Of a stretch of DNA of 64,000 bases, positions 40,591-49,221 are shown piece by piece (position 1 is the first letter of the stretch; every line of letters begins with the position of its first letter). A program made the translations under genes and the position numbers. The stretch lies in contig JAZQDV010000010.1 of assembly GCA_045546975.1 (NCBI GenBank), forward strand, positions 124,001-188,000. The letters run 5' to 3'. The notes under the pieces are model-generated. The model did not search any database. It was not told where the DNA came from and saw nothing but the letters and a program-made list of their open reading frames with translations. The DNA is from SIG480 sp045546975. Lineage in GTDB: Bacteria > Bacillota > Clostridia > Oscillospirales > JAAYXM01.

Positions 40591-40635
40591 AGTATCCGTC
40601 GTACAAAAACAAATGACCGCAAGGGAGAGATATTT

Positions 40636-41079
40636 TTGAGCGATAAACATAAGTATTATATAGTTCAGGAAACGGCCCTTCCAGAGGTTCTTATAAGGTG
40701 CGTGAAAGCAAAAGAGTATCTTTCCTCAGGGAAAGCAAAAACGGTGAATGAGGCAACTGCTCTTGCAGATGTAAGCCGAAGTGCGTTTTATAAGTATAAG
40801 GATCTTGTGTCCCCATTCAACGACCGTTCTCTTGGACACGTAATCACGTTCAGTATGCTGTTGCGTGACGAGCCGGGAGTGCTGTCGGGTATACTTTCAC
40901 ACTTTGCGGAAAACGGTGCAAATGTTCTCACGATTTATCAGACGATACCAAACGGTGCAAGAGCGCCTGTTACAATATCTGCCGATACGGTGGCAATGAC
41001 CTGTGACCTTGATAGCTTTATCGAGCGGGCGAGGGAGCTTTCCGGAGTTATTTCATTCGGACCGCTTGCAGGTCAATAA
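40636..41079 (+). CDS. UPF0735 ACT-domain protein
   Basis: 147 residues from a TTG start after AAGGGAGAGA. An N-terminal helix-turn-helix-like part (L-A-D-V-S-R-S-A-F-Y-K-Y-K-D) is followed by an ACT domain with D-E-P-G-V-L-S-G-I-L and T-I-Y-Q-T-I-P. UPF0735/PheB-type proteins usually lie near hom or prephenate genes, as here, and probably sense an amino acid. It is the first gene of an operon with hom and lysC. Confidence 0.92.
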   Translation: MSDKHKYYIVQETALPEVLIRCVKAKEYLSSGKAKTVNEATALADVSRSAFYKYKDLVSPFNDRSLGHVITFSMLLRDEPGVLSGILSHFAENGANVLTIYQTIPNGARAPVTISADTVAMTCDLDSFIERARELSGVISFGPLAGQ

Positions 41080-41095
41080 GAAAGGAGAAAATAAA

Positions 41096-42310
41096 ATGAA
41101 AAAGATTGCTGTTCTCGGATACGGTACAGTCGGTTCCGGCGTTGTCGACCTTATGGAAATGAACGCTGACACAATCGCAAATAATGCCGGCGAGCCTGTC
41201 GAGGTTAAGTATATTGTCGACATACGGGACTTCTCAAAGGACAAAAACGCGTCAAAATTCGTAAAGGATTTTTCTGTCATTGAAAACGACCCTGAGGTTT
41301 CGGTGGTTGTAGAAACAATCGGCGGAACAAATCCTGCTTACGACTTCACAAAGCGTGCACTTCTTGCAGGCAAGAGTGTTGTAACCTCAAATAAAGAGCT
41401 TGTTGCAACGTACGGCGCAGAACTTTTGAAAATTGCACGCGAGAAAAACGTAAACTATCTGTTTGAGGCATCCGTCGGCGGTGGTATTCCGGTAATCCGT
41501 CCTATAGCACAGTGCCTCGCAGCAAACAAGATTGACGAAATTTACGGAATACTCAACGGAACAACAAACTACATACTTACCCGTATGATAAAGGCGGGGC
41601 TCACATTTGAAAAAGCACTTTCCGAGGCGCAGGAGCTTGGATATGCAGAGCGAGATCCCAGCGCGGATATAGAGGGTCACGATGCTTGCAGAAAAATCTG
41701 TATCCTTGCATCTCTTGCTTTTGGAAAGCACATTTATCCGAAGTACATAAAAACAGAGGGTATAACAAAAGTAACTCTTGACGATGTAAGACTTGCAGGA
41801 AAGGCAGGAAAGGTAATCCGCCTTCTCGGAAGAACAAAGCTCTCATCTGACGGTAAGGTGTTTGCTTATGTCGGTCCGCATCTCGTGGATAAATCCTCAC
41901 CAATATCATCTGTCGAGGATGTATTCAACGGAATTATGGTCCATGGTAATATGGTCGGCAGCACTATGTTCTACGGCCCCGGCGCAGGCAAGTACCCGAC
42001 GGCAAGTGCGGTATCTGCAGACGTTATTGACGCAGTAAAGCATATTAATGCACGCAAGTATCTTTTCTGGGAAGACGCCGGTGAAGAGGTTCTGGCGGAT
42101 ATGTCAGAATTTGTATCAAAGTACTATGTACGCATTGACGGCGAGAATGCAAGAAGTGCGGCAACACAGGTCTTTGGAGAGGTTAAGTTCATTGATGATG
42201 AGGGCGCGGTTGCATTCATCACCGATGATATAAAGGCTTCTGCATTTGAAGAAAAGATTTCCGCTCTCGACGAGCGAGTAGATGTCTTGTCACAGATGCG
42301 AGTTCTTTAA
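41096..42310 (+). CDS. hom: Homoserine dehydrogenase
   Basis: NAD(P)H reduction of aspartate semialdehyde to homoserine. 404 residues. N-terminal Rossmann domain G-Y-G-T-V-G-S-G-V (about 8-16), active region S-N-K-E-L-V-A-T-Y (about 100) and the substrate-binding G-I-L-N-G-T-T-N-Y-I-L (about 146-156), P-S-A-D-I-E-G-H-D. The C-terminal ~70 residues form an ACT domain (Y-Y-V-R-I-D-G) for threonine feedback. Start fixed by AAAGGAGAAAA. Confidence 0.96.
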   Translation: MKKIAVLGYGTVGSGVVDLMEMNADTIANNAGEPVEVKYIVDIRDFSKDKNASKFVKDFSVIENDPEVSVVVETIGGTNPAYDFTKRALLAGKSVVTSNKELVATYGAELLKIAREKNVNYLFEASVGGGIPVIRPIAQCLAANKIDEIYGILNGTTNYILTRMIKAGLTFEKALSEAQELGYAERDPSADIEGHDACRKICILASLAFGKHIYPKYIKTEGITKVTLDDVRLAGKAGKVIRLLGRTKLSSDGKVFAYVGPHLVDKSSPISSVEDVFNGIMVHGNMVGSTMFYGPGAGKYPTASAVSADVIDAVKHINARKYLFWEDAGEEVLADMSEFVSKYYVRIDGENARSAATQVFGEVKFIDDEGAVAFITDDIKASAFEEKISALDERVDVLSQMRVL

Positions 42311-42351
42311 TAATATAATATTACAGAAAATTCTGAAAGGAAGAAAAATAT

Positions 42352-43554
42352 ATGAGTCTTATAGTACAGAAATTCGGTGGCTCTTCTGTTGCTGACACTG
42401 AACGCGTGTTCAACGTTGCGGATATTGTAACAAAGACATACGCCGAAGGAAATGACGTTGTAGTTGTTGTTTCTGCTCAGGGTGACACAACGGATGACCT
42501 CATCGAAAAGGCAAAGGAAATCAACCCCAACCCCTCAAAGCGTGAGATGGACGTTCTCCTCTCAAACGGAGAGCAGATTTCAATGTCACTTCTTGCAATG
42601 GCAATTGAAAAGCTCGGCTTCCCTGTAATATCACTTACGGGCTGGCAGGCAGGAATCCATACAGGAATGAACTATGGCGCTGCACGAATCAAGAAGATAG
42701 AGACAGAACGCTTAAAGCTTGAAATCTCAAAGAGAAGAATCGTTATCGTTGCAGGATTCCAGGGAATTAATAAGTTTGAAGACATAACAACTCTCGGCCG
42801 TGGCGGCTCTGATACAACAGCAGTTGCACTTGCAGCAGCGCTCGGTGCTGACCTTTGTCAGATATACACAGACGTTGACGGTGTATATTCTGCAGACCCG
42901 CGTATCGTAAAGAACGCAAAGAAGCTTAATGAAGTTTCATTTGACGAAATGCTTGAGCTTGCATCGCTTGGTGCAAACGTTCTTCACAACCGTTCGGTTG
43001 AAATGGCAAAACGCTTTAATGTTGATATGGAAGTTGTTTCAAGCTTCACCCGTAATCCCGGTACAAAAATTAAGGAGGCAAACAAAATGGAAAAAATGAA
43101 TGTAAGCGGCGTAGCACGCGATATGGATGTTGCTCAGATTTCTCTTGTAAATATGGAAGATGTTCCCGGTATTGCATACAAGGTGTTTTCTCTCCTTGCA
43201 AATAAGAGCATCAATGTAGACATAATCCTTCAGTCTATAGGACGCGACAATACAAAGGACATCGCATTTACAGTACCGAGCTCGGCTCTTGACAATGCGA
43301 AGAAGATTCTCGAGGACAATAAAGAAAACCTCGGCTTTGAGAAGCTCGCAGTTCGTGATGACCTCTGCAAGCTCTCTATCGTGGGTGCAGGAATGGTAAA
43401 CAACCCCGGTGTTGCTGCTATGATGTTTGAAGCACTTGCAGCAGCAAATGTAAACATCAATATGATTTCAACAAGTGAAATCAAGGTTTCCGTGCTTATC
43501 AAGAAGGAAGATTCCGAGCGTGCAATGCGCGCAGTTCACGACAAGTTCTTTTAA
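42352..43554 (+). CDS. lysC: Aspartate kinase (alpha subunit)
   Basis: First enzyme of the lysine/threonine/methionine/dipicolinate pathway. 400 residues. Kinase domain starts V-Q-K-F-G-G-S-S-V-A, with F-E-D-I-T-T-L-G-R-G-G-S-D-T-T-A (about 143-158) and D-V-D-G-V-Y-S-A-D-P-R. Two ACT domains follow. Third gene of the UPF0735-hom-lysC set. An internal start gives a second product. Confidence 0.96.
   Translation: MSLIVQKFGGSSVADTERVFNVADIVTKTYAEGNDVVVVVSAQGDTTDDLIEKAKEINPNPSKREMDVLLSNGEQISMSLLAMAIEKLGFPVISLTGWQAGIHTGMNYGAARIKKIETERLKLEISKRRIVIVAGFQGINKFEDITTLGRGGSDTTAVALAAALGADLCQIYTDVDGVYSADPRIVKNAKKLNEVSFDEMLELASLGANVLHNRSVEMAKRFNVDMEVVSSFTRNPGTKIKEANKMEKMNVSGVARDMDVAQISLVNMEDVPGIAYKVFSLLANKSINVDIILQSIGRDNTKDIAFTVPSSALDNAKKILEDNKENLGFEKLAVRDDLCKLSIVGAGMVNNPGVAAMMFEALAAANVNINMISTSEIKVSVLIKKEDSERAMRAVHDKFF
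43087..43554 (+). CDS. Internal in-frame start: aspartate kinase beta subunit
   Basis: Within lysC, AAGGAGG at 43072-43078 lies eight bases before an in-frame ATG at 43087 (M-E-K-M-N-V-S-G). The resulting 155-residue protein is just the two ACT domains. Such overlapping in-frame genes make the alpha2-beta2 aspartokinase of Bacillus. The strong ribosome site at the exact domain boundary makes production of a beta subunit likely. Confidence 0.8.
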   Translation: MEKMNVSGVARDMDVAQISLVNMEDVPGIAYKVFSLLANKSINVDIILQSIGRDNTKDIAFTVPSSALDNAKKILEDNKENLGFEKLAVRDDLCKLSIVGAGMVNNPGVAAMMFEALAAANVNINMISTSEIKVSVLIKKEDSERAMRAVHDKFF

Positions 43555-43560
43555 GAGATA

Positions 43561-43597
43561 AAAAAAGAACGGGACTTAAGTCACGGTCTTTTTTTAT
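43561..43597. terminator. Bidirectional terminator between lysC and thiN
   Basis: Stem built on GACTTAAGTC with flanking AAAGAACGG / CGGTCTTT (two mismatches) and A and T runs on both sides. Confidence 0.75.
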
Positions 43598-44214
43598 CTT
43601 ATTTTAACAAGCAAAGCTCTGCCGTCTTTTACAGTCACGCGTGCAGTTTTTCCGGGTAAAGGCTCGTTGCTCACGCCGTACTGAAAGCTTGCGGAGATTT
43701 CAGCATCCTCGAGCGGGAACTTTGCATCGCGTATGGATATTCCGCGAGCAGTACCGTCAATGCTGAGAAGTGAAAAATAGGGGAAGGTATCGGGGATTTC
43801 TTTTTCATCAGTGTCCACGATTTCCATTTCTGAAAAGTCGTCAATTATCTTGCCTCGAAGCCTGTGGTCATCAAGATAGAGAAGAATGGAAATGTTTGCA
43901 AGTGTGTGGTCAAACCTTCCACCGACCGCACCGATAATCAGAAAGTCAGTAAAGCCTCGGGATATAGCTTCTTTAAGTGCAAAAAACGTGTCTGTATCAT
44001 CCTTTTCTTTGGGGAGTACAATTGTTTCTATATCGGTGTCGGGGAGCTTGTGCGAATCAAAATCACCCACTATGAGGTTTGGTTTCACTCCCAGTGAGTT
44101 TGTGTGCAAAAGTCCGCAGTCGCAGAAAATATAGAAGTCATCGTCATTAAGATAACTTTTAACGGTGTCGTATTTTTTTATTTCGGCACCGCCGACTATT
44201 ACGCAACGCTTCAT
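43594..44214 (-). CDS. thiN: Thiamine pyrophosphokinase
   Basis: 206 residues. Converts thiamine to thiamine diphosphate. Motifs: D-C-G-L near 32, I-V-G-D-F-D-S (about 48-54), the K-D-D-T-D-T cluster (about 71-76), G-A-V-G-G-R-F-D-H-T-L-A-N (about 96-108). Ribosome site AAAGGAGATATTTT. Divergent from the spore-protein gene. Confidence 0.94.
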   Translation of the reverse strand: MKRCVIVGGAEIKKYDTVKSYLNDDDFYIFCDCGLLHTNSLGVKPNLIVGDFDSHKLPDTDIETIVLPKEKDDTDTFFALKEAISRGFTDFLIIGAVGGRFDHTLANISILLYLDDHRLRGKIIDDFSEMEIVDTDEKEIPDTFPYFSLLSIDGTARGISIRDAKFPLEDAEISASFQYGVSNEPLPGKTARVTVKDGRALLVKIR

Positions 44215-44334
44215 AAAATATCTCCTTTAGTGAGAGTTTCTATTTATAATAATACCACAAATGTCAAGCTTGTGTCATAACGGGGAATAAGCTGAATATA
44301 CTTTATTGAAATTGAAATAAAAGGAGAGAAAGTA

Positions 44335-45870
44335 ATGGAGCTTATGCTTGATAGAGTGTGTCGGGAACGCTACGATAGAGTTTTCTGTACAACCGAAATG
44401 CACGAGGAAATGACGGAAATGATCATTACGGACAAAAGTCCGGACGTCTTGCGGATAGTGAAAGGGTGCGCTGATGTCTATATTAAGGACAAGAGTGCGC
44501 GCGAGGGCAAAATAGACACAAGTGGAAACATTAAAGGTGTTGTACTTTACATAGCTGAGGGAGAGTCGGAAGTGCGAAAACTCGACTTTTCTATACCGTT
44601 TTCGTACGTTACTGATGCAAAAGATGTAAAACCATCCTCAAAGGTAAAGGCTTCGGTTTGCCTTAAAAACTTTGATGTTTCGGAAGCTAACCCGAGAAAG
44701 ATTTCGATAAAGGCAACGCTTGAACTTTCAGTTTCTGCATATGAGAAGAAAATGCTCGAGCTTGCAAATGAGATAAACACACCTGACGGTGCGGAGGTTC
44801 ACACAAAAAAACGCGGGATAGAGCTTTATAACACGACACATATAGAGGAAAAGCCCTTTGTGATAAATGATGATATTGAGCTTACATCGAGTGAAAGCGA
44901 GCTCCAGAGTATTCTCACAAGCTCGGTATCACTTTCTGTCACCGACACTAAAATAATAGGGAATAAGGCCATTGTAAAGGGTATCGCAGAGATGGCATAT
45001 ATGTATAAGCTTTATGACGGAGCCGTCGGTTCGGGTGAGTATGAGCTTCCGTTTTCGCAGATACTTGACATAGAAGGAATGACCGAGGAGGATGACCTTG
45101 AAAATTGCCTTACTGTCTCAGCGTTTGAGCTTGAACCTCAATACGATGCGACCGGCAAGGCACGTTATATGACGGCAAGCATTTCTGCAGAGGTCTGCAG
45201 TGTTGTGAGAAGACGTGAAAGAGTAGAGATAATAGATGATCTTTACAGCGTAGGAAGTGACCTCACACTTAAGAGGGAAAACCTCTCATGTGAGAGCTTT
45301 ACCGACAGGGTAGAAAAGAGGGTATCGGTGAGCGAAGGGATTGAGGCGGAAAACGGAGTAAAGCGAGTTCTTGATGTAGATGTAAAAGTTTTTGCTCCTC
45401 AGCGCAGACGGGAGGAGAACGAGGACAGACTCGTATCTGATGCCGTTATAAATGTGGTCTACATAGGAACGGATGACGTGCTTTATAATGTGCGCCGCAG
45501 AAAAAATGTAGCTTGCCCGGTTTCCGTTATCGGTGGAAGTAACTACGAAGCAACCGCCCGAGTAAACGGAAAGGGATATTCCGTAGGTGTAGGAAACGAA
45601 ATAAATGTACGGTTCTTCACGGATTTTGACATAACAGAGACGAATGATATAGCCGTTCCGGTGATATCGGAGGCGGAGCTTTCTGAGATTCCTGAAAAGA
45701 AAGCAAATAGCTTTACCGTAAGCGTCGTACGGCTTTCAGACGAATACGACCTGTGGTCACTTGCGAAGGAGCATAGGTCAACTGTCGAGGAAATCAAACT
45801 TGCAAACAATATAGCAGAGGATTCTGAACTCAAAAAAGGCAGAATGGTGCTTATCCCGAAGAGAGGGTAA
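44335..45870 (+). CDS. SipL-like SPOCS (DUF3794) and LysM protein
   Basis: 511 residues. Three SPOCS/DUF3794 beta-rich modules: D-K-S-P-D-V-L-R-I-V-K-G-C-A-D-V at about 33-48, a middle set (Y-M-Y-K-L-Y-D), and V-S-D-A-V-I-N-V-V-Y near 380; then a C-terminal LysM of about 45 residues (Y-D-L-W-S-L-A-K-E-H-R-S-T-V-E-E-I ... L-I-P-K-R). The layout matches SipL of Clostridia, which binds SpoIVA to anchor the spore coat. No signal peptide, as expected for a mother-cell protein. Confidence 0.88.
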   Translation: MELMLDRVCRERYDRVFCTTEMHEEMTEMIITDKSPDVLRIVKGCADVYIKDKSAREGKIDTSGNIKGVVLYIAEGESEVRKLDFSIPFSYVTDAKDVKPSSKVKASVCLKNFDVSEANPRKISIKATLELSVSAYEKKMLELANEINTPDGAEVHTKKRGIELYNTTHIEEKPFVINDDIELTSSESELQSILTSSVSLSVTDTKIIGNKAIVKGIAEMAYMYKLYDGAVGSGEYELPFSQILDIEGMTEEDDLENCLTVSAFELEPQYDATGKARYMTASISAEVCSVVRRRERVEIIDDLYSVGSDLTLKRENLSCESFTDRVEKRVSVSEGIEAENGVKRVLDVDVKVFAPQRRREENEDRLVSDAVINVVYIGTDDVLYNVRRRKNVACPVSVIGGSNYEATARVNGKGYSVGVGNEINVRFFTDFDITETNDIAVPVISEAELSEIPEKKANSFTVSVVRLSDEYDLWSLAKEHRSTVEEIKLANNIAEDSELKKGRMVLIPKRG

Positions 45871-45872
45871 AT

Positions 45873-45909
45873 AAAAAAGAGACTAATCGTTTTGCGATTA
45901 GTCTCTTAA
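45873..45909. terminator. Terminator after the SipL-like gene
   Basis: Perfect stem AAGAGACTAATCG / CGATTAGTCTCTT with TTTTG loop; serves the convergent PTS-like gene too. Confidence 0.88.
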
Positions 45910-45919
45910 AATTTAATTA

Positions 45920-46966
45920 TCAAAGGTCGAGCTTTAAGTCGCCATCTTTTATCCAGCCGATTTTTCTGAAAAAGGCTCCGAATAACCAGCAGAGAATTGC
46001 GGGGAGAATGAAGTGTGTTATAAGCATTGCTGCCCAGTGGTATACACCGACTGCAATACCGTCGCTTATCCAACCTGTGTATGTACCTATCTGACCAACA
46101 AGACCGCAGGTACCCATACCTGAGGAAACGGGAGCACCGTTCATTTCAAGCTTGAATACACATGTTGCAACAGGTCCGACTATTGCAGAGGCAAGGATGG
46201 GACCGACCCAAATTTTCGGGTTTTTAACGATATTGCCCATCTGAAGCATAGACGTTCCAAGTCCCTGGGCAAGAAGTCCGCCAAAACGATTTTCACGGAA
46301 GCTCATAACCGCAAACCCAACCATCTGAGCGCAGCAGCCTGCAAGAGCTGCGCCGCCCGCAAGTCCTGTAAGAGAAAGTCCTGCGCAGATAGCGGCACTT
46401 GAAATCGGAAGTGTAAGAGCGATTCCGACTACAACTGAAACGATAATACCCATCCAGAATGGGTGAAGCTCTGTTGCAAGCATAATGAGGTTTCCGAGGT
46501 AGCTTGCGGCAACACCGATAGGTGCGGCAATCACCATAGCGACAAGGATACCTACGCAAATTGTAACGATGGGTGTGACGATAATGTCAAGCTTTGTCTC
46601 CTTGCTTACGGCTTTGCCGAACTCAGAGGCAATAATTGTTATGATTAAAACTGCAAAGGCTCCGCCTGCGCCACCAAGCTCGTTTGCTGCAACACCTACA
46701 GAGGTGAGAGAGAACAAAACAAGCGGTGGGCATTTAAGGGCATAGCCTATTGCGATTGCCATAGCCGCACCCTGAGCTCCCTTTGCAAAGGTTCCTACAG
46801 TTACAAGAGCCTCAATGCCGAGCTGCTGACCGATAGTGGAAATAATTGTGCCGATGAGAAGGGAAGCGAAAAGTCCCTGTGCCATAGCACCGAGCGCGTC
46901 GATGAAATAACGCTTAAATGAAAATTCAATGTCCTTGCGCTTCAAAAACGCTTTGAGCTTACTCAA
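45920..46966 (-). CDS. PTS IIC-like membrane protein (PTS_EIIC_2)
   Basis: 348 residues from a TTG start at 46966, eight bases after AGGAGG; the longer open frame upstream is not conserved-looking. About nine to ten transmembrane helices rich in Gly/Ala: D-A-L-G-A-M-A-Q-G-L-F, G-A-Q-G-A-A-M-A-I-A, G-G-A-A-L-A-G-C-C-A-Q-M, and S-S-G-M-G-T-C-G-L-V-G-Q near 280. This is the predicted PTS transporter/toxin-regulator-like IIC family. No IIA/IIB genes are adjacent, so substrate and phosphorylation partner are unknown. Confidence 0.8.
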   Translation of the reverse strand: MSKLKAFLKRKDIEFSFKRYFIDALGAMAQGLFASLLIGTIISTIGQQLGIEALVTVGTFAKGAQGAAMAIAIGYALKCPPLVLFSLTSVGVAANELGGAGGAFAVLIITIIASEFGKAVSKETKLDIIVTPIVTICVGILVAMVIAAPIGVAASYLGNLIMLATELHPFWMGIIVSVVVGIALTLPISSAAICAGLSLTGLAGGAALAGCCAQMVGFAVMSFRENRFGGLLAQGLGTSMLQMGNIVKNPKIWVGPILASAIVGPVATCVFKLEMNGAPVSSGMGTCGLVGQIGTYTGWISDGIAVGVYHWAAMLITHFILPAILCWLFGAFFRKIGWIKDGDLKLDL

Positions 46967-47116
46967 GAAAAAGACCTCCTGTTTTGCCGAAAGGCATCGT
47001 AATGAAAAATATTTTATCACACTTTGCCAAAATGTCAATTGCGCAAGGCAAAATAACTTGCAATTTTTTGTATTTTTAACTATAATTATTCTGTTAAACA
47101 AATTGGAGGAATGAAG

Positions 47117-47911
47117 ATGATTATAGTCGGTGAAAAGTTAAATAGTTCAATTCCGTCAGTTTTTCGTGCGTTTAACGAGCGCGACGATGAAGCTGTCAAA
47201 ACTCTCGCCGAGCGTCAGATAAAGGGCGGAGCCGAGTATCTTGATGTCAACGCTGCAGCTTGTATGGAAAAAGAACTTGAGGTGCTGTTGTGGGCGTCAG
47301 AGAAGGCACTTTCACTCGGCGCAAAGGTGATGCTTGACTCTCCGAATGCGGAGATAGTAGATGCGGCACTTTCCCACCTTTCACTTTCAGATACAATAAT
47401 AAATTCCGTAACACTCGAGAGCGACAGATTTGACGGGGTAATGAAATGCGTAAAAAAATACGGCACACGAATAGTTGCACTTCCGATTGATGACAGCGGA
47501 ATCCCTGCTTCTGCGGAAAGTCGTACGGAACTCGCGTCTGAGCTTATAGAAAAGATACGGGAGGCAGGAGTAAAGGATAGCGACATTTTCCTTGACGTGC
47601 TTATCCAGACACTTGGTACCGACAGTGAGTGCGGTCTTGTCGCACTTGATACAATACGGAATATCCGTGCAAAATACCCGGATGTACATATAATCGGAGG
47701 TCTTTCAAACATCTCGTTCGGGCTTCCTAAACGCGCAATATTAAACAGTGCGTTTCTCACTGCTGCAATCACCTGCGGGCTTGATTCGGCTATTATGGAC
47801 AGCGCAAACGGGGACCTTGTTATATCGATGCGTGCGGCGCTTCTTGCCAACGGACGCGACGAATACTGTATGGATTATATCGAGGCATTCCGCGAGATTT
47901 ATCCTGAATAA
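47117..47911 (+). CDS. Pterin-binding methyltransferase (methyltetrahydrofolate:corrinoid type)
   Basis: 264 residues, start at the second ATG (47117), which has the better spacing from GGAGG. Pterin-binding barrel related to dihydropteroate synthase and MetH/AcsE: I-I-V-G-E-K-L-N-S-S at the N-terminus, G-A-E-Y-L-D-V-N-A-A (about 37-46), M-L-D-S-P-N near 73, I-I-N-S-V-T-L-E, and G-G-L-S-N-I-S-F-G-L-P near 195. It would move a methyl group from methyl-THF to a corrinoid protein. The corrinoid protein itself is not in the window; a corrinoid activator is at 10.7 kb. Confidence 0.88.
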   Translation: MIIVGEKLNSSIPSVFRAFNERDDEAVKTLAERQIKGGAEYLDVNAAACMEKELEVLLWASEKALSLGAKVMLDSPNAEIVDAALSHLSLSDTIINSVTLESDRFDGVMKCVKKYGTRIVALPIDDSGIPASAESRTELASELIEKIREAGVKDSDIFLDVLIQTLGTDSECGLVALDTIRNIRAKYPDVHIIGGLSNISFGLPKRAILNSAFLTAAITCGLDSAIMDSANGDLVISMRAALLANGRDEYCMDYIEAFREIYPE

Positions 47912-47923
47912 AGGAGAGAAGGT

Positions 47924-49084
47924 ATGAAGCTTTCAAGAAAAACAGACAGTATTGTATACATATCAACTATCTTGTTTTCAATAGTATTTATACTCCTTGG
48001 AAACCTCATCTGCACACCTGAGGACAGCGGAGAGGGTGGAGAGATTTATTACAAGGCAGTAGTAACGGATGTCGGAATTGCAGAAGAAAGTGAGTATAGC
48101 CTTGACGACGGCGAAACAATGGTTACAAGCAAACGAATACCGTTTTCGGCACTTGTCAAGAACGGGCCGTACAAGGGAGATACAGTCGAAGCGATCCAGG
48201 ATGTAGATGATATGTATGCATATCAGCCGCGCGATGTAAAAGTCGGCGATAAAATTCTTATTTCCCGCCCGGGTTACGACGTTCCGGGAGACGGGGAAGA
48301 GTGGGTGCTTATTGAGTACAACAGGATTGACACGCTAATCTGGCTTGTTGCTTCGTTTCTTCTTCTCATAATTTTTATCGGAAGGTTCAAGGGTATATCA
48401 ACGATTATTTCCCTTATCTTTACTGTTCTCGCGATATTCATGATATATATTCCGTCGATTCTCAAAGGGTATAACATATATGTTATGACGATTATAGTTT
48501 CTGTGTTTATAATCTTTATGAGCCTTATTCTCATAAGCGGATGGAATAAGAAAACGCTGTGCGCGATATTTGGAAACATTATGGGAATTGCGATATCGGG
48601 AATTCTTGCTGCAGTTGTGAGCCGCGCGCTGGGGCTTACGGGAATCATCGATCAGGACTATGTGCTTTTAACTCTTATGGAAACCCCGATAGATCTTCGT
48701 GCAATAGTCTGGGGCGGTGTTTGCATCGGTGCTCTTGGTGCGGTTATGGATATTGCGATGTCGATTGCCTCTGCTATGAACGAGCTTAACGATACAATGA
48801 AGGATAAGTCGTTTTTCAATATGCTTCGCTCTGGTATGAACATCGGACGCGATGCGATAGGAACAATGACGAACACACTTATTCTCGCGTATATCGGTGG
48901 TGCACTTGCAACGGTGCTTCTCCTTGTAATGTATAATAAAAATCTTTATTATCTCTTCAATATGGAGATGATTATGGTAGAGATTCTATCTGCAATCGTC
49001 GGAAGTATGGGTATTCTTGCGGCGGTTCCGGTAACAGCACTTTTCTCTGCGTATGTATTCAACAGAAAATCAAATAATGAATAA
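47924..49084 (+). CDS. YibE/F family membrane protein
   Basis: 386 residues. One N-terminal helix, an extracytoplasmic beta-rich part (about 40-135), then seven or eight helices with the family pattern G-G-V-C-I-G-A-L-G-A-V-M-D-I-A-M-S-I-A-S-A (about 262-282) and M-L-R-S-G-M-N-I-G-R-D-A-I-G-T-M-T-N-T-L. Role unknown; YibE/F proteins are widespread in Firmicutes. Follows the methyltransferase gene by 12 bp, so co-transcribed, though a functional link is not known. Confidence 0.9.
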   Translation: MKLSRKTDSIVYISTILFSIVFILLGNLICTPEDSGEGGEIYYKAVVTDVGIAEESEYSLDDGETMVTSKRIPFSALVKNGPYKGDTVEAIQDVDDMYAYQPRDVKVGDKILISRPGYDVPGDGEEWVLIEYNRIDTLIWLVASFLLLIIFIGRFKGISTIISLIFTVLAIFMIYIPSILKGYNIYVMTIIVSVFIIFMSLILISGWNKKTLCAIFGNIMGIAISGILAAVVSRALGLTGIIDQDYVLLTLMETPIDLRAIVWGGVCIGALGAVMDIAMSIASAMNELNDTMKDKSFFNMLRSGMNIGRDAIGTMTNTLILAYIGGALATVLLLVMYNKNLYYLFNMEMIMVEILSAIVGSMGILAAVPVTALFSAYVFNRKSNNE

Positions 49085-49110
49085 AAGAGGGGCAATTGCC
49101 CCTCTTTTAT
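49081..49110 (+). terminator. Terminator of the YibE/F gene
   Basis: Perfect palindrome ATAAAAGAGGGGCAA / TTGCCCCTCTTTTAT; forms a stem with no unpaired bases at the centre besides the turn. Confidence 0.85.
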
Positions 49111-49134
49111 TCATTAATATATGTAGTGTAGCCG

Positions 49135-49164
49135 TTGACAGAACACATCAAAATATGGTAATAT
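49135..49164 (+). promoter_or_regulatory. Promoter of the topoisomerase genes
   Basis: TTGACA (49135-49140), 18 bases, TAATAT (49159-49164). The leader then has GGAGG before the TTG start at 49222. Confidence 0.75.
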
Positions 49165-49221
49165 AGTATATGTATAATTAGCTTTGAATCTTGGCGTGTA
49201 TACACGCATGGAGGTTTTGAT

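Noticed and set aside
40591..40635. T-box or lysine riboswitch before UPF0735-hom-lysC
   Set aside because: The leader after the promoter is only about 45 bases, too short for either element.
47215..47850. Long open frame antisense to the methyltransferase gene
   Set aside because: Ser/Arg-rich shadow product with no ribosome site; the plus-strand frame matches a known family.
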